NCBI RefSeq assembly: GCF_008329705.1 | Contig: NZ_VTSX01000001.1 | Span: forward strand, 1-64,000 | Origin: Chryseobacterium sp. SN22 | GTDB lineage: Bacteria; Bacteroidota; Bacteroidia; Flavobacteriales; Weeksellaceae | DNA: 64,000 nt | Direction of reading: 5' to 3' | Part shown: piece by piece, positions 7,904 to 17,016 of the stretch | Layout of the letters: the number at the start of each line of letters is the position of its first letter | How positions within the stretch are numbered: the first letter of the stretch is position 1 | Translations under genes and position numbers: made by a program | Notes under the pieces: model-generated | Told to the model about the DNA's origin: nothing | What the model saw: only the letters and a program-made list of their open reading frames with translations | The model's database searches: none

Positions 7904-9550
7904 TTATTTCCTCGTAATTCTCAGCAGAATCACAATAATCAAAAATACGGAGAAGATAAAACCCAATACCGCAACCAAAGACAGTTCGCCAATCCTCGGA
8001 CCTGCTTCCGAGACAAAAACGATGGCGGTGGCAATAATATTGGCCCCCAGAACCATAGCCAATATCAGGTTGACGATGCTGGATCTGATCAGCTGGTTGG
8101 TTTTGTCGATATTTTTGATTTCACTGGAAACGGTAAACTTATTTTCATCCAGCTTCTGCAGGACGGAGCGAAGTTCTTTCGGGATTTCATCCACGTTATC
8201 CGTGAACATCATCATCCGGTCCATTCCTGTTTTCACCAGGTTTTTAGGACTGATTTTTTTGGCAAATATTTTCCGGGTGTACGGATGAAGGCTTTTTACC
8301 ACATCAAGATCCGGGTTAATGGTCCTTCCCACTCCTTCGATCAATCCGATTCCTTTAAACAGAAGATAAAAATAATCCGGCATATACAGACGGTTGTCCT
8401 TTAAAACATCTTTCATTTTATTGATAATCGCCTGAGGGTTAATTTCCTTTAATGAAGTGCTATGGACAAAATTCAGGATGTCTTCCACATCGGCTTCAAA
8501 CCTTTTTTCATCGGGAATCCGGTAGCTGACGGCCATCTTTTTGAGATAACGGACGATTTTGTGCGGATTTTTTGCAACGAAGCTGACGATGAGGTTTTCC
8601 AGGATTTCTTTATCGTTCGGCGGGATTTTTCCGACCGCGCCAAAATCAATGAAGACCACTTTTCCGTCTTTTTTCACCAGGATATTTCCGGCATGCGGAT
8701 CGGCGTGAAAAAAGCCATAGTCCAGAATCTGTGAAACAAAAAGCCGTAAACCTGCTTCGGATATGTGGACGGGGTCGAGATTATACTGTAAAAGCGCGGC
8801 TGTATCCGTTACCTTGATCCCGTCGATAAACTCCATGCAGAGGACATTGTTGTTACAAATCTCCTCGTATACTTTCGGAACGTAGGTTTCTTTACTGTTT
8901 TTAAAGTTCCTTCTGAACTGCAGGATGTTTTCTTTTTCATTGATTAACGACACTTCTTCCAGCAAAGATTTCTCAAAGGTGGAAATCGCCTGTTTCAGGT
9001 TCAGCTTCTCGCCGATTTCGGAATAGGAAGACACCAGTTTTTCCAGGTCTTTGATGAGCAGCAGATCGTCTTCGATCAACGTCTGTACATCGGGTTTTTT
9101 AATTTTTAAAATAACGTCTGTTCCGTCAGCCAGGACCGCTTTATAGACCTGTGCGATAGAAGCTGTAGCCAACGGTTGTTTCTGAATTTCGGCAAAGTGA
9201 TCTTCCACGGAAATATTGAATTCATTTTCCAGGATCTCTTCCACGTTCATTGCTACCGTTTCCACTTTATCCTGAAGCTTCTGCAATTCCCGGATCAGCT
9301 CAGGCGGCAGCAGGTCTTCCCTGTTGCTGAACGTCTGGCCCAGCTTTACAAAAGTAGGACCCAGCTCTTCGAGTACCAGCCGTATTCTTTCGTATACCGT
9401 ACCTTTGGAAACAGTGTCATCTGCATTTTCCGTAGCATCCACTTTATTCCCGCCGTTCATCCGGGCCAGCATATCTTTAAAACCGTATTTGCTCAATACG
9501 GAAATGAGTCTGGCCGATCTTTTCAATTTTCTTTGCTGCTTATCAAACAT
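7904..9550 (-). CDS. ABC1/UbiB-family atypical kinase (AarF-like)
   Basis: The product is 548 residues from the ATG at 9550 (MFDKQQRKLKR); an ATG seven codons upstream is possible. It carries the ABC1 family signatures: KLGQTFSNR (KxGQ motif), an Ala-rich nucleotide loop PLATASIAQVYKA, a catalytic-loop HADPHAGNIL, and FIDFGAVG in the DFG position. Two hydrophobic helices close the C-terminus, as in UbiB, which anchors in the inner membrane. The family supports quinone biosynthesis or lipid homeostasis through ATPase activity. It stands alone, with the helicase downstream on the same strand. Confidence 0.88.
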   Translation of the reverse strand: MFDKQQRKLKRSARLISVLSKYGFKDMLARMNGGNKVDATENADDTVSKGTVYERIRLVLEELGPTFVKLGQTFSNREDLLPPELIRELQKLQDKVETVAMNVEEILENEFNISVEDHFAEIQKQPLATASIAQVYKAVLADGTDVILKIKKPDVQTLIEDDLLLIKDLEKLVSSYSEIGEKLNLKQAISTFEKSLLEEVSLINEKENILQFRRNFKNSKETYVPKVYEEICNNNVLCMEFIDGIKVTDTAALLQYNLDPVHISEAGLRLFVSQILDYGFFHADPHAGNILVKKDGKVVFIDFGAVGKIPPNDKEILENLIVSFVAKNPHKIVRYLKKMAVSYRIPDEKRFEADVEDILNFVHSTSLKEINPQAIINKMKDVLKDNRLYMPDYFYLLFKGIGLIEGVGRTINPDLDVVKSLHPYTRKIFAKKISPKNLVKTGMDRMMMFTDNVDEIPKELRSVLQKLDENKFTVSSEIKNIDKTNQLIRSSIVNLILAMVLGANIIATAIVFVSEAGPRIGELSLVAVLGFIFSVFLIIVILLRITRK

Positions 9551-9720
9551 ATTCCTGAAATGTAGGTGCAATTTAATTCAAAAATTATTCCCGCCAGAAC
9601 TTAAATTTTATTAGTAAATGTTAAATAAAATGTAATTATTTTCCCAGACTGAGTTTATGTGATGATTTTTTTTAACTTTACATTCACCAAACAGTGAAAC
9701 TAACCTATAAATTTATTAAA

Positions 9721-9876
9721 ATGAAAAATTTGAAAAAAGTATCAAGATCGGAGATGAAAAGTATTTCAGGAGGCGGACCGTTTATCAACTGTTCAAACAA
9801 ATGCTGTCCAGATGACGGAAGGCCGAGATGTCCAAGACTGATCTGTCCTGCAGTCGTTTGCCCACAGGTATTGTAA
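9721..9876 (+). CDS. GG-leader, Cys-rich bacteriocin-like peptide precursor
   Basis: The 51-residue product starts MKNLKKVSRSEMKSISGG, the double-glycine leader typical of Bacteroidetes bacteriocin-like natural-product precursors, which is cut by a C39-peptidase ABC exporter. I chose this start over an upstream in-frame ATG at 9694 because the family begins at MKNLKK. The predicted core of about 33 residues holds six Cys, four of them in Cys-Pro pairs (CCP, RCP, ICP, VCP), and ends hydrophobic. No C39 transporter or modification enzyme is adjacent. It is a single-gene unit with its own terminator. Bioactivity is unproven. Confidence 0.75.
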   Translation: MKNLKKVSRSEMKSISGGGPFINCSNKCCPDDGRPRCPRLICPAVVCPQVL

Positions 9877-9897
9877 TCTCCGCAGATTATGTACCAT

Positions 9898-9936
9898 AAA
9901 AGGCTGTCCAAAAATCCGGGCAGCCTTTTATTTTTA
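9898..9936 (+). terminator. Terminator of the GG-leader peptide gene
   Basis: AAAAGGCTG pairs with CAGCCTTTT around a short loop, with a T-rich tail, about 20 bases after the stop codon. Confidence 0.8.
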
Positions 9937-9970
9937 TTCAAAACGTGACAAATTTGAAGATCTGTTATAT

Positions 9971-11470
9971 TTATCTTAAATAAGTTTCATACAAATCCTT
10001 CCGGCGGTCTTTCATCACCTGAACCGAACCGTGATGATGGAGATCCTTCAGTAGATTTAAATCCACATCAACAATCAGCGTCATTTCTGTATTTGGAGTT
10101 GCTTCTCCTTTCACGGCATTCGACGGAAAGGCAAAATCCGACGGTGTGAAGACAGCCGCCTGTCCGAACTGGATATCCATATTATTTACGCCCGGCAGAT
10201 TTCCTACACAACCTGCAATGGCTACATAACACTCATTTTCAATGGCTCTCGCAGCCGCACAGTGGCGGACGCGTGTATAGGCATTCTGGGTATCGGTAAG
10301 GTATGGGACAAAAAGGATCTTCATCCCCTCATCGGCCAGGATTCTCGGCAATTCCGGGAACTCGACATCATAGCAGATCACCAGCCCGATTTTTCCACAG
10401 TCGGTATCGAAAACCCGGATTTCACTGCCTCCTTTCATGCCATAGTATTTCCTTTCATTGGGGGTAATGTGGATCTTGCGGTATTCGTCTACCCTGCCGT
10501 CGCGGTGCAGGAGGTAACTCACATTATACAAATCATTATTTTCAAAGACCGGCATGCTTCCGGAGATGATGTTCACATTATAGCTGATGGCCAGATCCGA
10601 AATTCTCATCCTGATTTCCTCCGTCAGCTTAGCCAGCTCGATCATGCTGTCCCTTTCCGAAAGCTTGTTAAACGGTGCCAGCAACGGGGTATTGAAAAGT
10701 TCCGGGAACAGTACGAAATCGGCTTTGTAATCCCCCATTACGTTGACGAAAAATTCCACCTGCTCGTAAAATGCATCAATGTCCTTAAAATGCCGCATCT
10801 GCCACTGCACCAGTCCGAGACGGATGATGCTGTCCTGCATCGTTGTTGTTTTTTTGCTGTAATAGATGTTGTTCCATTGCAGCAATACTGCATTTTCCCC
10901 GGAAGATTCGTCTTCCGGAAGGTAGCCTTTCAGCACTTTGATCGGCAGGAAGTTATTGGAAAGCTGAAATGACAGGACCGGATCATAAATTTCCTTATCC
11001 CGGACTTTCCGGATATATTCCCTCGGTGAAAGGTCGTTGTGCTTATGGTAATTCGGGATTCTGCCGCCCAGAATAATCGAACGCAGGTTCAGCAGTTCGC
11101 AGAGTTCTTTCCGGGCATCATACAGCCTTCTTCCCAAACGGAGCTCCCGGAATTCGGGATCTACGAAAACTTCAATTCCGTACAGTGTATTTCCCGTTGA
11201 AATATGGGTATTGAAGGTGTAATTTCCCGTAATATCGCTGTAGGTATGGTCGTCCCCGAATTCATCGTAGTTAACGATGATGGACAATGCCACGGCAGCG
11301 AGTTTCCCGTCTACCGTAATGCAGATCTGTCCTTTCGGAAAAATGGCCGTCAGTTTTTCAATACTTCTTTTGGACCAGACGTATTCCGACATCTGCGGGT
11401 AAGCCCTCTTCATGGTCTCTACCAGTTCCGGATAATCGGCTACGGTGAGCGCTCTTGTTTCTATTTGCAT
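9971..11470 (-). CDS. Fusion of GNAT acetyltransferase and carbon-nitrogen hydrolase (nitrilase superfamily)
   Basis: The 499-residue product joins two enzymes. Residues about 1-190 form a GNAT-like acetyltransferase domain (RALTVADYPELVETMKRAY at the start, an acetyl-CoA loop region in LRLGRRLYDARKE). Residues about 215-490 are a nitrilase-superfamily amidohydrolase with the Glu-Lys-Cys triad in LFPELFN, EYRKIHITPNE and VICYDVEFPE. Such fusions are known in Bacteroidetes and other bacteria, and the substrate is not established; acylation and deacylation of one amine compound is a reasonable inference. It is a monocistronic cytoplasmic enzyme, convergent with the GG-leader peptide gene. Confidence 0.88.
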   Translation of the reverse strand: MQIETRALTVADYPELVETMKRAYPQMSEYVWSKRSIEKLTAIFPKGQICITVDGKLAAVALSIIVNYDEFGDDHTYSDITGNYTFNTHISTGNTLYGIEVFVDPEFRELRLGRRLYDARKELCELLNLRSIILGGRIPNYHKHNDLSPREYIRKVRDKEIYDPVLSFQLSNNFLPIKVLKGYLPEDESSGENAVLLQWNNIYYSKKTTTMQDSIIRLGLVQWQMRHFKDIDAFYEQVEFFVNVMGDYKADFVLFPELFNTPLLAPFNKLSERDSMIELAKLTEEIRMRISDLAISYNVNIISGSMPVFENNDLYNVSYLLHRDGRVDEYRKIHITPNERKYYGMKGGSEIRVFDTDCGKIGLVICYDVEFPELPRILADEGMKILFVPYLTDTQNAYTRVRHCAAARAIENECYVAIAGCVGNLPGVNNMDIQFGQAAVFTPSDFAFPSNAVKGEATPNTEMTLIVDVDLNLLKDLHHHGSVQVMKDRRKDLYETYLR

Positions 11471-11548
11471 CTGATGTAATTTTCCTTAAATTTAGGGAAA
11501 ATTTAACCAAATTAAATAAAAGAGTCCATTAAAAACTTCTCAAGATGA

Positions 11549-11840
11549 ATGAAAATATATGCCCTGATTTTAAGTTTATGTTCGTTTGCCGTCATTTTCC
11601 TAAGGTTCTTTTATTCTGAAGCTGTGGAGAATATTTCACACAATTTAAACGGGTTGTTCAATTCTCAAATTAATGGTTCCGACGCGAAAAGCATTATTAT
11701 TTCTATCCGATGTTATCGATCTTCATCAGCTACTTTATCAATTACAGGCATGTTATCTTTAAAGTAATATACATTTTATTAATTGCCTTGAATATATTAC
11801 TGCTCCCGTTTTCGTCAAAAAAATTTCAGTTTTTGTGTTT
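11549..11840 (+). pseudogene. Possible frameshifted small membrane protein
   Basis: The 744-base gap 11471-12214 has no intact gene. From ATG 11549 an open frame encodes a membrane helix and about 30 polar residues and then loses protein-like character. One added A in the run at 11687-11690 moves into the frame beginning KKHYYFYPML and gives two further hydrophobic helices ending in NILLLPFSSKK. A second shift at the A7 run near 11816-11822 would give a plausible stop near 11859. No homologue is recognised. This may be a decayed gene or two assembly errors. Confidence 0.35.
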
Positions 11841-12094
11841 CAGTTTATTCGGGGGTTGCATTAGCCGCTTCTGGATTACACCGGCCTCCACCCGGTGTTG
11901 GTTTAACGTGTTCTTTCAGGACTTAATTTTATGTTGGAGTTATAATGACCTTTTCATCTTTTCAGGGTTTTACTGAAAAGCAGAAAAGATATCAAAGATC
12001 TTTGAAAGATCAACCTCAGCTCTTGATTAGCAGCTTCGATACGATTTTCCTGAAAATTCGCTCAAAATGACTTTACCTGACGGATTACCTTGCA
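11841..12094. other. Gene-free stretch before the guaA terminator
   Basis: No supported gene is seen. A short palindromic patch CACCGGCCTCCACCCGGTG lies near 11879-11897, and GATCTTTGAAAGATC is a small palindrome near 11997-12011. No transposase signature was found on either strand. Confidence 0.4.
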
Positions 12095-12120
12095 TAAAAA
12101 AACCTCCCTTACGGGAGGCC
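12095..12120 (-). terminator. Terminator of guaA
   Basis: On the minus strand CCTCCC pairs with GGGAGG around a four-base loop, followed by seven to eight T. It lies about 95 bases beyond the guaA stop. Confidence 0.8.
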
Positions 12121-12214
12121 AAAAAAACACAAATGATGAAAAAAAATTATTTCGGATTACAAAGTTATTCCGAAGAAATTTAATTATTTATGAGTATAAT
12201 CAATCTCTTTACAA

Positions 12215-13744
12215 TTATTCCCACTCAATGGTTGCAGGCGGTTTGCTTGAGATGTCATAAGCGACTCTGTTGATTCCTCTTACTTCATTGATGATTCTGC
12301 CGGAAACGGTATCCAGGAATTCATAAGGTAGCCTGCTCCAGGTCGCCGTCATGAAATCGATGGTATTGGCAGAACGCACCACTGCGGTGTATTCATAGGT
12401 TCTTTCGTCGCCCATTACCCCTACGGATTTTACCGGAAGCAACACCACGAAAGCCTGGGAAACTTTTTCGTATAAATCGTTTTTGTAAAGCTCTTCGATA
12501 AAAATATCATCGGCTTCCTGTAAGATTCTTACTTTTTCAGCATCAACGGCTCCCAATATCCGTATTCCCAATCCCGGACCAGGGAAAGGGTGCCGGTGCA
12601 CCAAATGATGAGGAATTCCCAATTCTTCCCCTACTTTTCTTACTTCGTCCTTAAATAGCTCTCTTAGCGGCTCCAGCAATTCAAATTCCATGTCTTCCGG
12701 AAGCCCGCCTACGTTGTGATGGGACTTGATTACGGCAGACGGCCCGTTTACCGACTGGCTTTCAATAACATCCGGGTAAATGGTTCCCTGGGCCAGGAAT
12801 TTTGCACCTTCGATTTTATGGGATTCTTCGTCGAATACGTGGATGAATTCGTTTCCGATGATCTTTCTTTTGGCTTCCGGATCATCAACACCGGCCAGTT
12901 TGGATAAAAAACGTTCTTTGGCATCCACCAATTTAATGTTCATGTGGAAATGCTCGCCATAATTGTCCATTACTTTTTTATCCTCATCTTTTCTCAGCAA
13001 TCCGGTATCTACGAAGATACATGTCAGTTGATCGCCAATGGCCTTATGGATCAGCACTGCCGCTACGGAAGAGTCTACTCCGCCGGAAAGGCCGAGGATT
13101 ACTTTCTGGTCTCCTACTTTTTCACGGATCTCGGCTACGGTTTTGTCGATATAATTCGTCAGTTTCCAGTTTTTCTCGGCATCGCAGATCCCGAATACGA
13201 AGTTTTCCAGCATTTTACCGCCTTCTTCGGTATGAGAAACTTCCGGGTGGAACTGGACACAGTAGATTTTCTTTTCTTCGTTGGCGATCGAAGCAATCAC
13301 TCCGGATTTTGCATTCAGCTCAAATCCGGCAGGCAGTTCCCCTACCTCATCGAAATGGCTCATCCAAACCACGGAATTGTTGGTCACTCCTCTCAACAAA
13401 GAAGATTCTTTTACAATTTCCAGGTGGGCTTTGCCGTATTCTCCTTTTACGCCTTTGTGGACTTTTCCGCCCATCAGGTGTGCGGTAAGCTGCATACCGT
13501 AGCAGATGCCGAGTACAGGAATTCCCTGTTCGTACAACTCTTTCTTTACAAGGTGTGCATTTTCCGCATTGACGGAACTCGGACCTCCGGAAAGAATGAT
13601 TCCTTTCGGCTGTTTTTCAAGGATGGTTTCCAGAGGGGTGTTGAATGGTAAAATTTCGGAGTATACGCCCATTTCACGGATTCTGCGTCCGATAAGCTGG
13701 TTGTACTGGGATCCGAAATCGAGTATAATGATACCGTTGTTCAT
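12215..13744 (-). CDS. guaA: GMP synthase (glutamine-hydrolysing)
   Basis: The 509-residue enzyme converts XMP to GMP with ATP and glutamine. The class I glutamine amidotransferase domain spans about residues 1-190, with the nucleophile in GICYGMQ and the His-Glu pair in QFHPEVSHTE. The ATP-pyrophosphatase domain has the PP-loop GLSGGVDSSV (about residue 220), and the dimerisation domain ends in the conserved TIEWE. It is the last of five purine genes in the same direction, separated from purD by a repeat-containing gap of 228 bases, so a separate promoter cannot be excluded. Confidence 0.97.
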   Translation of the reverse strand: MNNGIIILDFGSQYNQLIGRRIREMGVYSEILPFNTPLETILEKQPKGIILSGGPSSVNAENAHLVKKELYEQGIPVLGICYGMQLTAHLMGGKVHKGVKGEYGKAHLEIVKESSLLRGVTNNSVVWMSHFDEVGELPAGFELNAKSGVIASIANEEKKIYCVQFHPEVSHTEEGGKMLENFVFGICDAEKNWKLTNYIDKTVAEIREKVGDQKVILGLSGGVDSSVAAVLIHKAIGDQLTCIFVDTGLLRKDEDKKVMDNYGEHFHMNIKLVDAKERFLSKLAGVDDPEAKRKIIGNEFIHVFDEESHKIEGAKFLAQGTIYPDVIESQSVNGPSAVIKSHHNVGGLPEDMEFELLEPLRELFKDEVRKVGEELGIPHHLVHRHPFPGPGLGIRILGAVDAEKVRILQEADDIFIEELYKNDLYEKVSQAFVVLLPVKSVGVMGDERTYEYTAVVRSANTIDFMTATWSRLPYEFLDTVSGRIINEVRGINRVAYDISSKPPATIEWE

Positions 13745-13851
13745 TTTATAATTGATGAATAATGATTGATAATTGATGTTTAAACGGGTTAAAGCCCGAT
13801 CCTGTTGGTAACCTTTATAAAAAGACTGCCGTTTCTATAAAGACCACTGTC

Positions 13852-13938
13852 CTAGCCCTGATAGGAGCGGTTACCCCACAGCGGGCCGGCAAGGCCGGGG
13901 CGCGAGGAGTATGAGCGGATAGCAGGTTCCCGGCTCCT
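13852..13938. repeat. Large GC-rich intergenic repeat (TAGCCC...GCTCCT family), copy 1
   Basis: The element reads TAGCCCTGATAGGAGCGG, then TTACCCCACAGCGGG, a variable GC-rich centre, then GCGCGAGGAGTATGAGCGG and ends AGC...GGCTCCT. A copy at 33731-33816 has almost the same outer parts. The surroundings are AT-richer, so it stands out by composition. It lies between purD and guaA, within a probable operon. Confidence 0.75.
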
Positions 13939-13939
13939 T

Positions 13940-13966
13940 AAAAAAAAGCCCCGAAAAATCGGGGCA
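13940..13966 (-). terminator. Terminator of purD
   Basis: On the minus strand GCCCC pairs with GGGGC around an A/T-rich loop (the full stem adds GA/TC), followed by eight T. It sits only six bases after the purD stop, suggesting partial or full separation of guaA from the upstream pur genes. Confidence 0.8.
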
Positions 13967-13972
13967 TTTATT

Positions 13973-15211
13973 TTAAAATTTTCCGATGTCTTCTCTGTAG
14001 AAGCCGTAATCGAAATGTACGTGACCTGCGTCTTCGTATACTTTTTTGCGGGCATCTTCATAGGTGGCTCCGGTAGCTACGATGTTCAGTACCCTTCCAC
14101 CGTTGGAAACCACTTTGTCTCCTTTCCGGACGGCTCCTGCGTATAAAAGCGTACTGTATTTCAAGCGGTCTTCACCTACGATTTCAAAGCCGGTCTCGAT
14201 GTTTCTCGGATAACCTCCTGAGCACATAACAAGACAAACAGCTTTTTCATCCCTGAATTTCAGTTCGATGTCTTTTCCTTCCATGCAGTCCTGGATCACA
14301 TCCAGCAGGTTATTTTCCATCAGAGCCATCAGCACCTGGGTTTCAGGATCTCCGAATCTCATGTTGTATTCCAGAAGGTAGGTTCCTTTTTTGGTCACCA
14401 TTAGTCCGAAGAAGATGATCCCTTTGAAGTTAAATCCTTCTGCTTTCAGTCCGGCCACAGTTGTTTCCAGGATGTTTTTCTCGAAATCAGCATAGTGTTC
14501 CGAAGTAAATTCAGGGCTTGGTGCTACGCATCCCATTCCTCCGGTATTGTGACCGGTATCTCCGTTTCCTGCTTTTTTATAGTCTTTGGCAGCAATACAC
14601 GGGAAAAGTTTGTTTCCGTTGGAGAAAGCGATGATGGAAGCTTCAAAACCGTCAAGGAATTCCTCGATCACCAGTCTGATTCCGGCATCCCCGAAGATTC
14701 TTTTGATCATAAAATCATGGATGGTCGCTTCCGCTTCTTCACGGGTATCGCAGATTACCACCCCTTTACCTCCGGCAAGACCGCTGGCTTTTACTACCAA
14801 TGGGTATTCGTGATCCTGAACATAGGAAACCGCTTCGTTATATGAATCAAATACTTTGGCTGTTGCCGTTTTGATACCATAGGTCTGCATGAATTTCTTG
14901 GAAAATGCCTTACTTCCTTCCAGGCTGGCCACTTTCTGATTAGGGCCGAATACCTTAAGGTCGTGCTTTTTAAATTCATCTCTGATTCCTGCTACCAAAG
15001 GAGCTTCCGGCCCTACGATGGTAAGATCTACTTTTTCCTTGATGGCAAAGTCCCTGAGATCTTTAATATCGGGTACATTCACGTTCTGTCCTATAACATC
15101 TGTGGTCGCATTCCCGTTGGCAAAAAACATTTTTGAAATTCTCGGGTCATTCTGAAGCTTTACTGCCAAAGCAGATTCCCTTCCCCCTTCACCTATGATT
15201 AATATTCTCAT
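13973..15211 (-). CDS. purD: Phosphoribosylamine-glycine ligase (GAR synthetase)
   Basis: The 412-residue ATP-grasp enzyme forms glycinamide ribonucleotide from phosphoribosylamine, glycine and ATP. The N-domain starts MRILIIGEGGRESALA, the family signature. The ATP-grasp core includes VVKASGLAGGKGV (about residue 140), and the metal-site segment RFGDPETQ follows near residue 285. Length is close to the usual 420-430. A -7 box lies 30 nt upstream, so it can be transcribed alone even though purH, purN and purM precede it on the same strand. Confidence 0.97.
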   Translation of the reverse strand: MRILIIGEGGRESALAVKLQNDPRISKMFFANGNATTDVIGQNVNVPDIKDLRDFAIKEKVDLTIVGPEAPLVAGIRDEFKKHDLKVFGPNQKVASLEGSKAFSKKFMQTYGIKTATAKVFDSYNEAVSYVQDHEYPLVVKASGLAGGKGVVICDTREEAEATIHDFMIKRIFGDAGIRLVIEEFLDGFEASIIAFSNGNKLFPCIAAKDYKKAGNGDTGHNTGGMGCVAPSPEFTSEHYADFEKNILETTVAGLKAEGFNFKGIIFFGLMVTKKGTYLLEYNMRFGDPETQVLMALMENNLLDVIQDCMEGKDIELKFRDEKAVCLVMCSGGYPRNIETGFEIVGEDRLKYSTLLYAGAVRKGDKVVSNGGRVLNIVATGATYEDARKKVYEDAGHVHFDYGFYREDIGKF

Positions 15212-15241
15212 ACTGTATTTAATTAACTCGTCTATAATTTA

Positions 15242-15249
15242 CAAATATA
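15242..15249 (-). promoter_or_regulatory. -7 box TATATTTG upstream of purD
   Basis: A perfect TAnnTTTG match on the minus strand ends 30 nt before the purD ATG, in an AT-rich gap after purH. Confidence 0.55.
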
Positions 15250-15302
15250 TCATTTTGGATGGTATAAATACAATCCGGAATTATTTTTTAATTCTATTTT
15301 AA

Positions 15303-16820
15303 TTAGTGTAAAAAGTGTCTTATCCCAGTGAACATCATCGGAATGTTGTGCTCATTGGCTGCATCGATGCTGTCCTGATCTTTTACGCTTCCACCCGGCT
15401 GGATGATAGCGGTGATGCCTTCCTGTGCGCAGAAATCCACTACATCACGGAACGGGAAAAAAGCATCGGAAGCCAGAACCAGCGTTCCTGAGAATTTTTC
15501 TTTCGCCCTTTCGATCGCCTGCTGGGTAGCCCAGATCCTGTTTACCTGACCGCCGCCTATTCCGAAAGCCTGGATGCCGTTGGATACTACGATCGCGTTG
15601 GATTTTACATATTTTACCACTCTCTGGGAGAACAGCAATGCTTTTCTCTGCTCTTCGGTAGGCTGAGTTTCGGTAACTACTTTAATATCGTCTGAGAAAA
15701 TGCTGTCGTTATCCTGAACCAGGATGCCACCGTCGATCTTCACCCAGGTCTGCTTATCGGAAACCGGGTTAACGATTTTAATGATTCTTAAATTTTTCTT
15801 TTTCCTTAAAACTTCCAGGGCTTCTTGATCGAATTCAGGAGCCATTACAATTTCGAGGAACGTTTTGTTTAGTTCTTCCGCTGTCGCCGCATCGATTTTG
15901 TAGTTCATTGCAACAATTCCGCCAAAGATGGAAACCGGGTCGCATTCGAAAGTTTTCTGATAGGTTTCGAGGGCTGAAGTTCCGATCGCCACTCCACAAG
16001 GGGTAGAATGCTTTACGGCACAACAGGCCATTTCTTCCTTAAACTCCGTTACAACCTTCCAGCAAAGATCCATATCTCTCAGGTTATTGAAAGACAGTTC
16101 TTTGCCTCCCAATTGTTCGAAATCCTTCATCGCGCCATTCTCGAAAGTAGAAACGTAATACGCCGCCGTCTGGTGAGGGTTTTCGCCGTATCGCAGATCG
16201 GAAACTTTTTTATAGGATGCATTCAGATAAGCCGGATATTCTTCATCAAGAAGCATTCTTGAGATCGCCGCGTCATAAGCTGACGTAAGATTGAATACTT
16301 TTCCAGCCAGCTTTTTACGGGTATCAATGTAGGTATCACCGTTCTGTTCCATTTCCGCCTGCACGGCTGCATAATCTGCCACATCGGTAATTACCGTTAC
16401 CGAATCAAAGTTTTTGGCAGCAGAACGAAGCATGGAAGGACCCCCGATATCGATGAATTCTACCTTTTCATGAAGGGAAATGTCTTTGTTTACATTTTCA
16501 AAGAACGGGTAAAGATTCACGATGACCATGTCGATCAGCCCGATTCCGTGTTCCTGAACGGTGTTCATGTGTTCTTCATTGGAACGGACGGCCAATAGTC
16601 CGCCGTGCACTTTCGGGTGAAGGGTTTTTACTCTTCCGTCCAGCATTTCAGGAAAATCGGTTACTTCATCAATCTGAATGGGATTTAAACCAGCGTCTTT
16701 CAAATGTTTGAACGTCCCTCCTGTAGAAATCAATTCATAGTTTCGGGCTTCCAGAAATTGAGCGAATTCGGTTAATCCGCTTTTGTCAGAAACACTGATT
16801 AAAACTCTCTTTTTACTCAT
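15303..16820 (-). CDS. purH: Bifunctional AICAR transformylase / IMP cyclohydrolase
   Basis: The 505-residue protein catalyses the last two steps of IMP synthesis. The N-terminal MGS-like cyclohydrolase domain begins [16 protein letters not shown] and contains STGGTFKHL and [14 protein letters not shown]. The C-terminal AICAR formyltransferase domain (from about residue 200) has [24 protein letters not shown] (catalytic Lys-His) and SDAFFPFRD, and ends in GIRHFLH. It lies in the pur cluster between purN and purD, with a gap of 196 bases to purN that holds a double-hairpin repeat. Confidence 0.97.
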   Translation of the reverse strand: MSKKRVLISVSDKSGLTEFAQFLEARNYELISTGGTFKHLKDAGLNPIQIDEVTDFPEMLDGRVKTLHPKVHGGLLAVRSNEEHMNTVQEHGIGLIDMVIVNLYPFFENVNKDISLHEKVEFIDIGGPSMLRSAAKNFDSVTVITDVADYAAVQAEMEQNGDTYIDTRKKLAGKVFNLTSAYDAAISRMLLDEEYPAYLNASYKKVSDLRYGENPHQTAAYYVSTFENGAMKDFEQLGGKELSFNNLRDMDLCWKVVTEFKEEMACCAVKHSTPCGVAIGTSALETYQKTFECDPVSIFGGIVAMNYKIDAATAEELNKTFLEIVMAPEFDQEALEVLRKKKNLRIIKIVNPVSDKQTWVKIDGGILVQDNDSIFSDDIKVVTETQPTEEQRKALLFSQRVVKYVKSNAIVVSNGIQAFGIGGGQVNRIWATQQAIERAKEKFSGTLVLASDAFFPFRDVVDFCAQEGITAIIQPGGSVKDQDSIDAANEHNIPMMFTGIRHFLH

Positions 16821-16954
16821 TTTACTTTCGATTTTTTACTTTTTACAGCTATTTCAAACTGTAGACCGGTTCTTTCACCTCCGGTCTTTATTTTTACTTA
16901 GATTTTCTTTGTTTGAGCACTTTGTTACATGCTGCTGTTGGGATCACTCATTAA

Positions 16955-17007
16955 CCACCCCGTCAAAAATTCTTTCTGAATTTTTGCCACCCCTCCAGGG
17001 GAGGGGA
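16955..17007. repeat. Double-hairpin repeat (CACCCCGTC...CCCCTCC family), copy 1
   Basis: Hairpin one is CAAAAATTC-TTTCT-GAATTTTTG (16964-16986), and hairpin two is CCCCTCC-AGG-GGAGGGG (16990-17006), introduced by ACCACCCCGT. It lies about ten bases beyond the purN stop and upstream of purH. A related copy lies at 19758-19808. Confidence 0.7.
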
Positions 17008-17016
17008 ATTTTTCAC

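Noticed and set aside
11841..12094. Insertion-sequence remnant upstream of the guaA terminator
   Set aside because: No transposase motif, terminal inverted repeat or target duplication could be seen.
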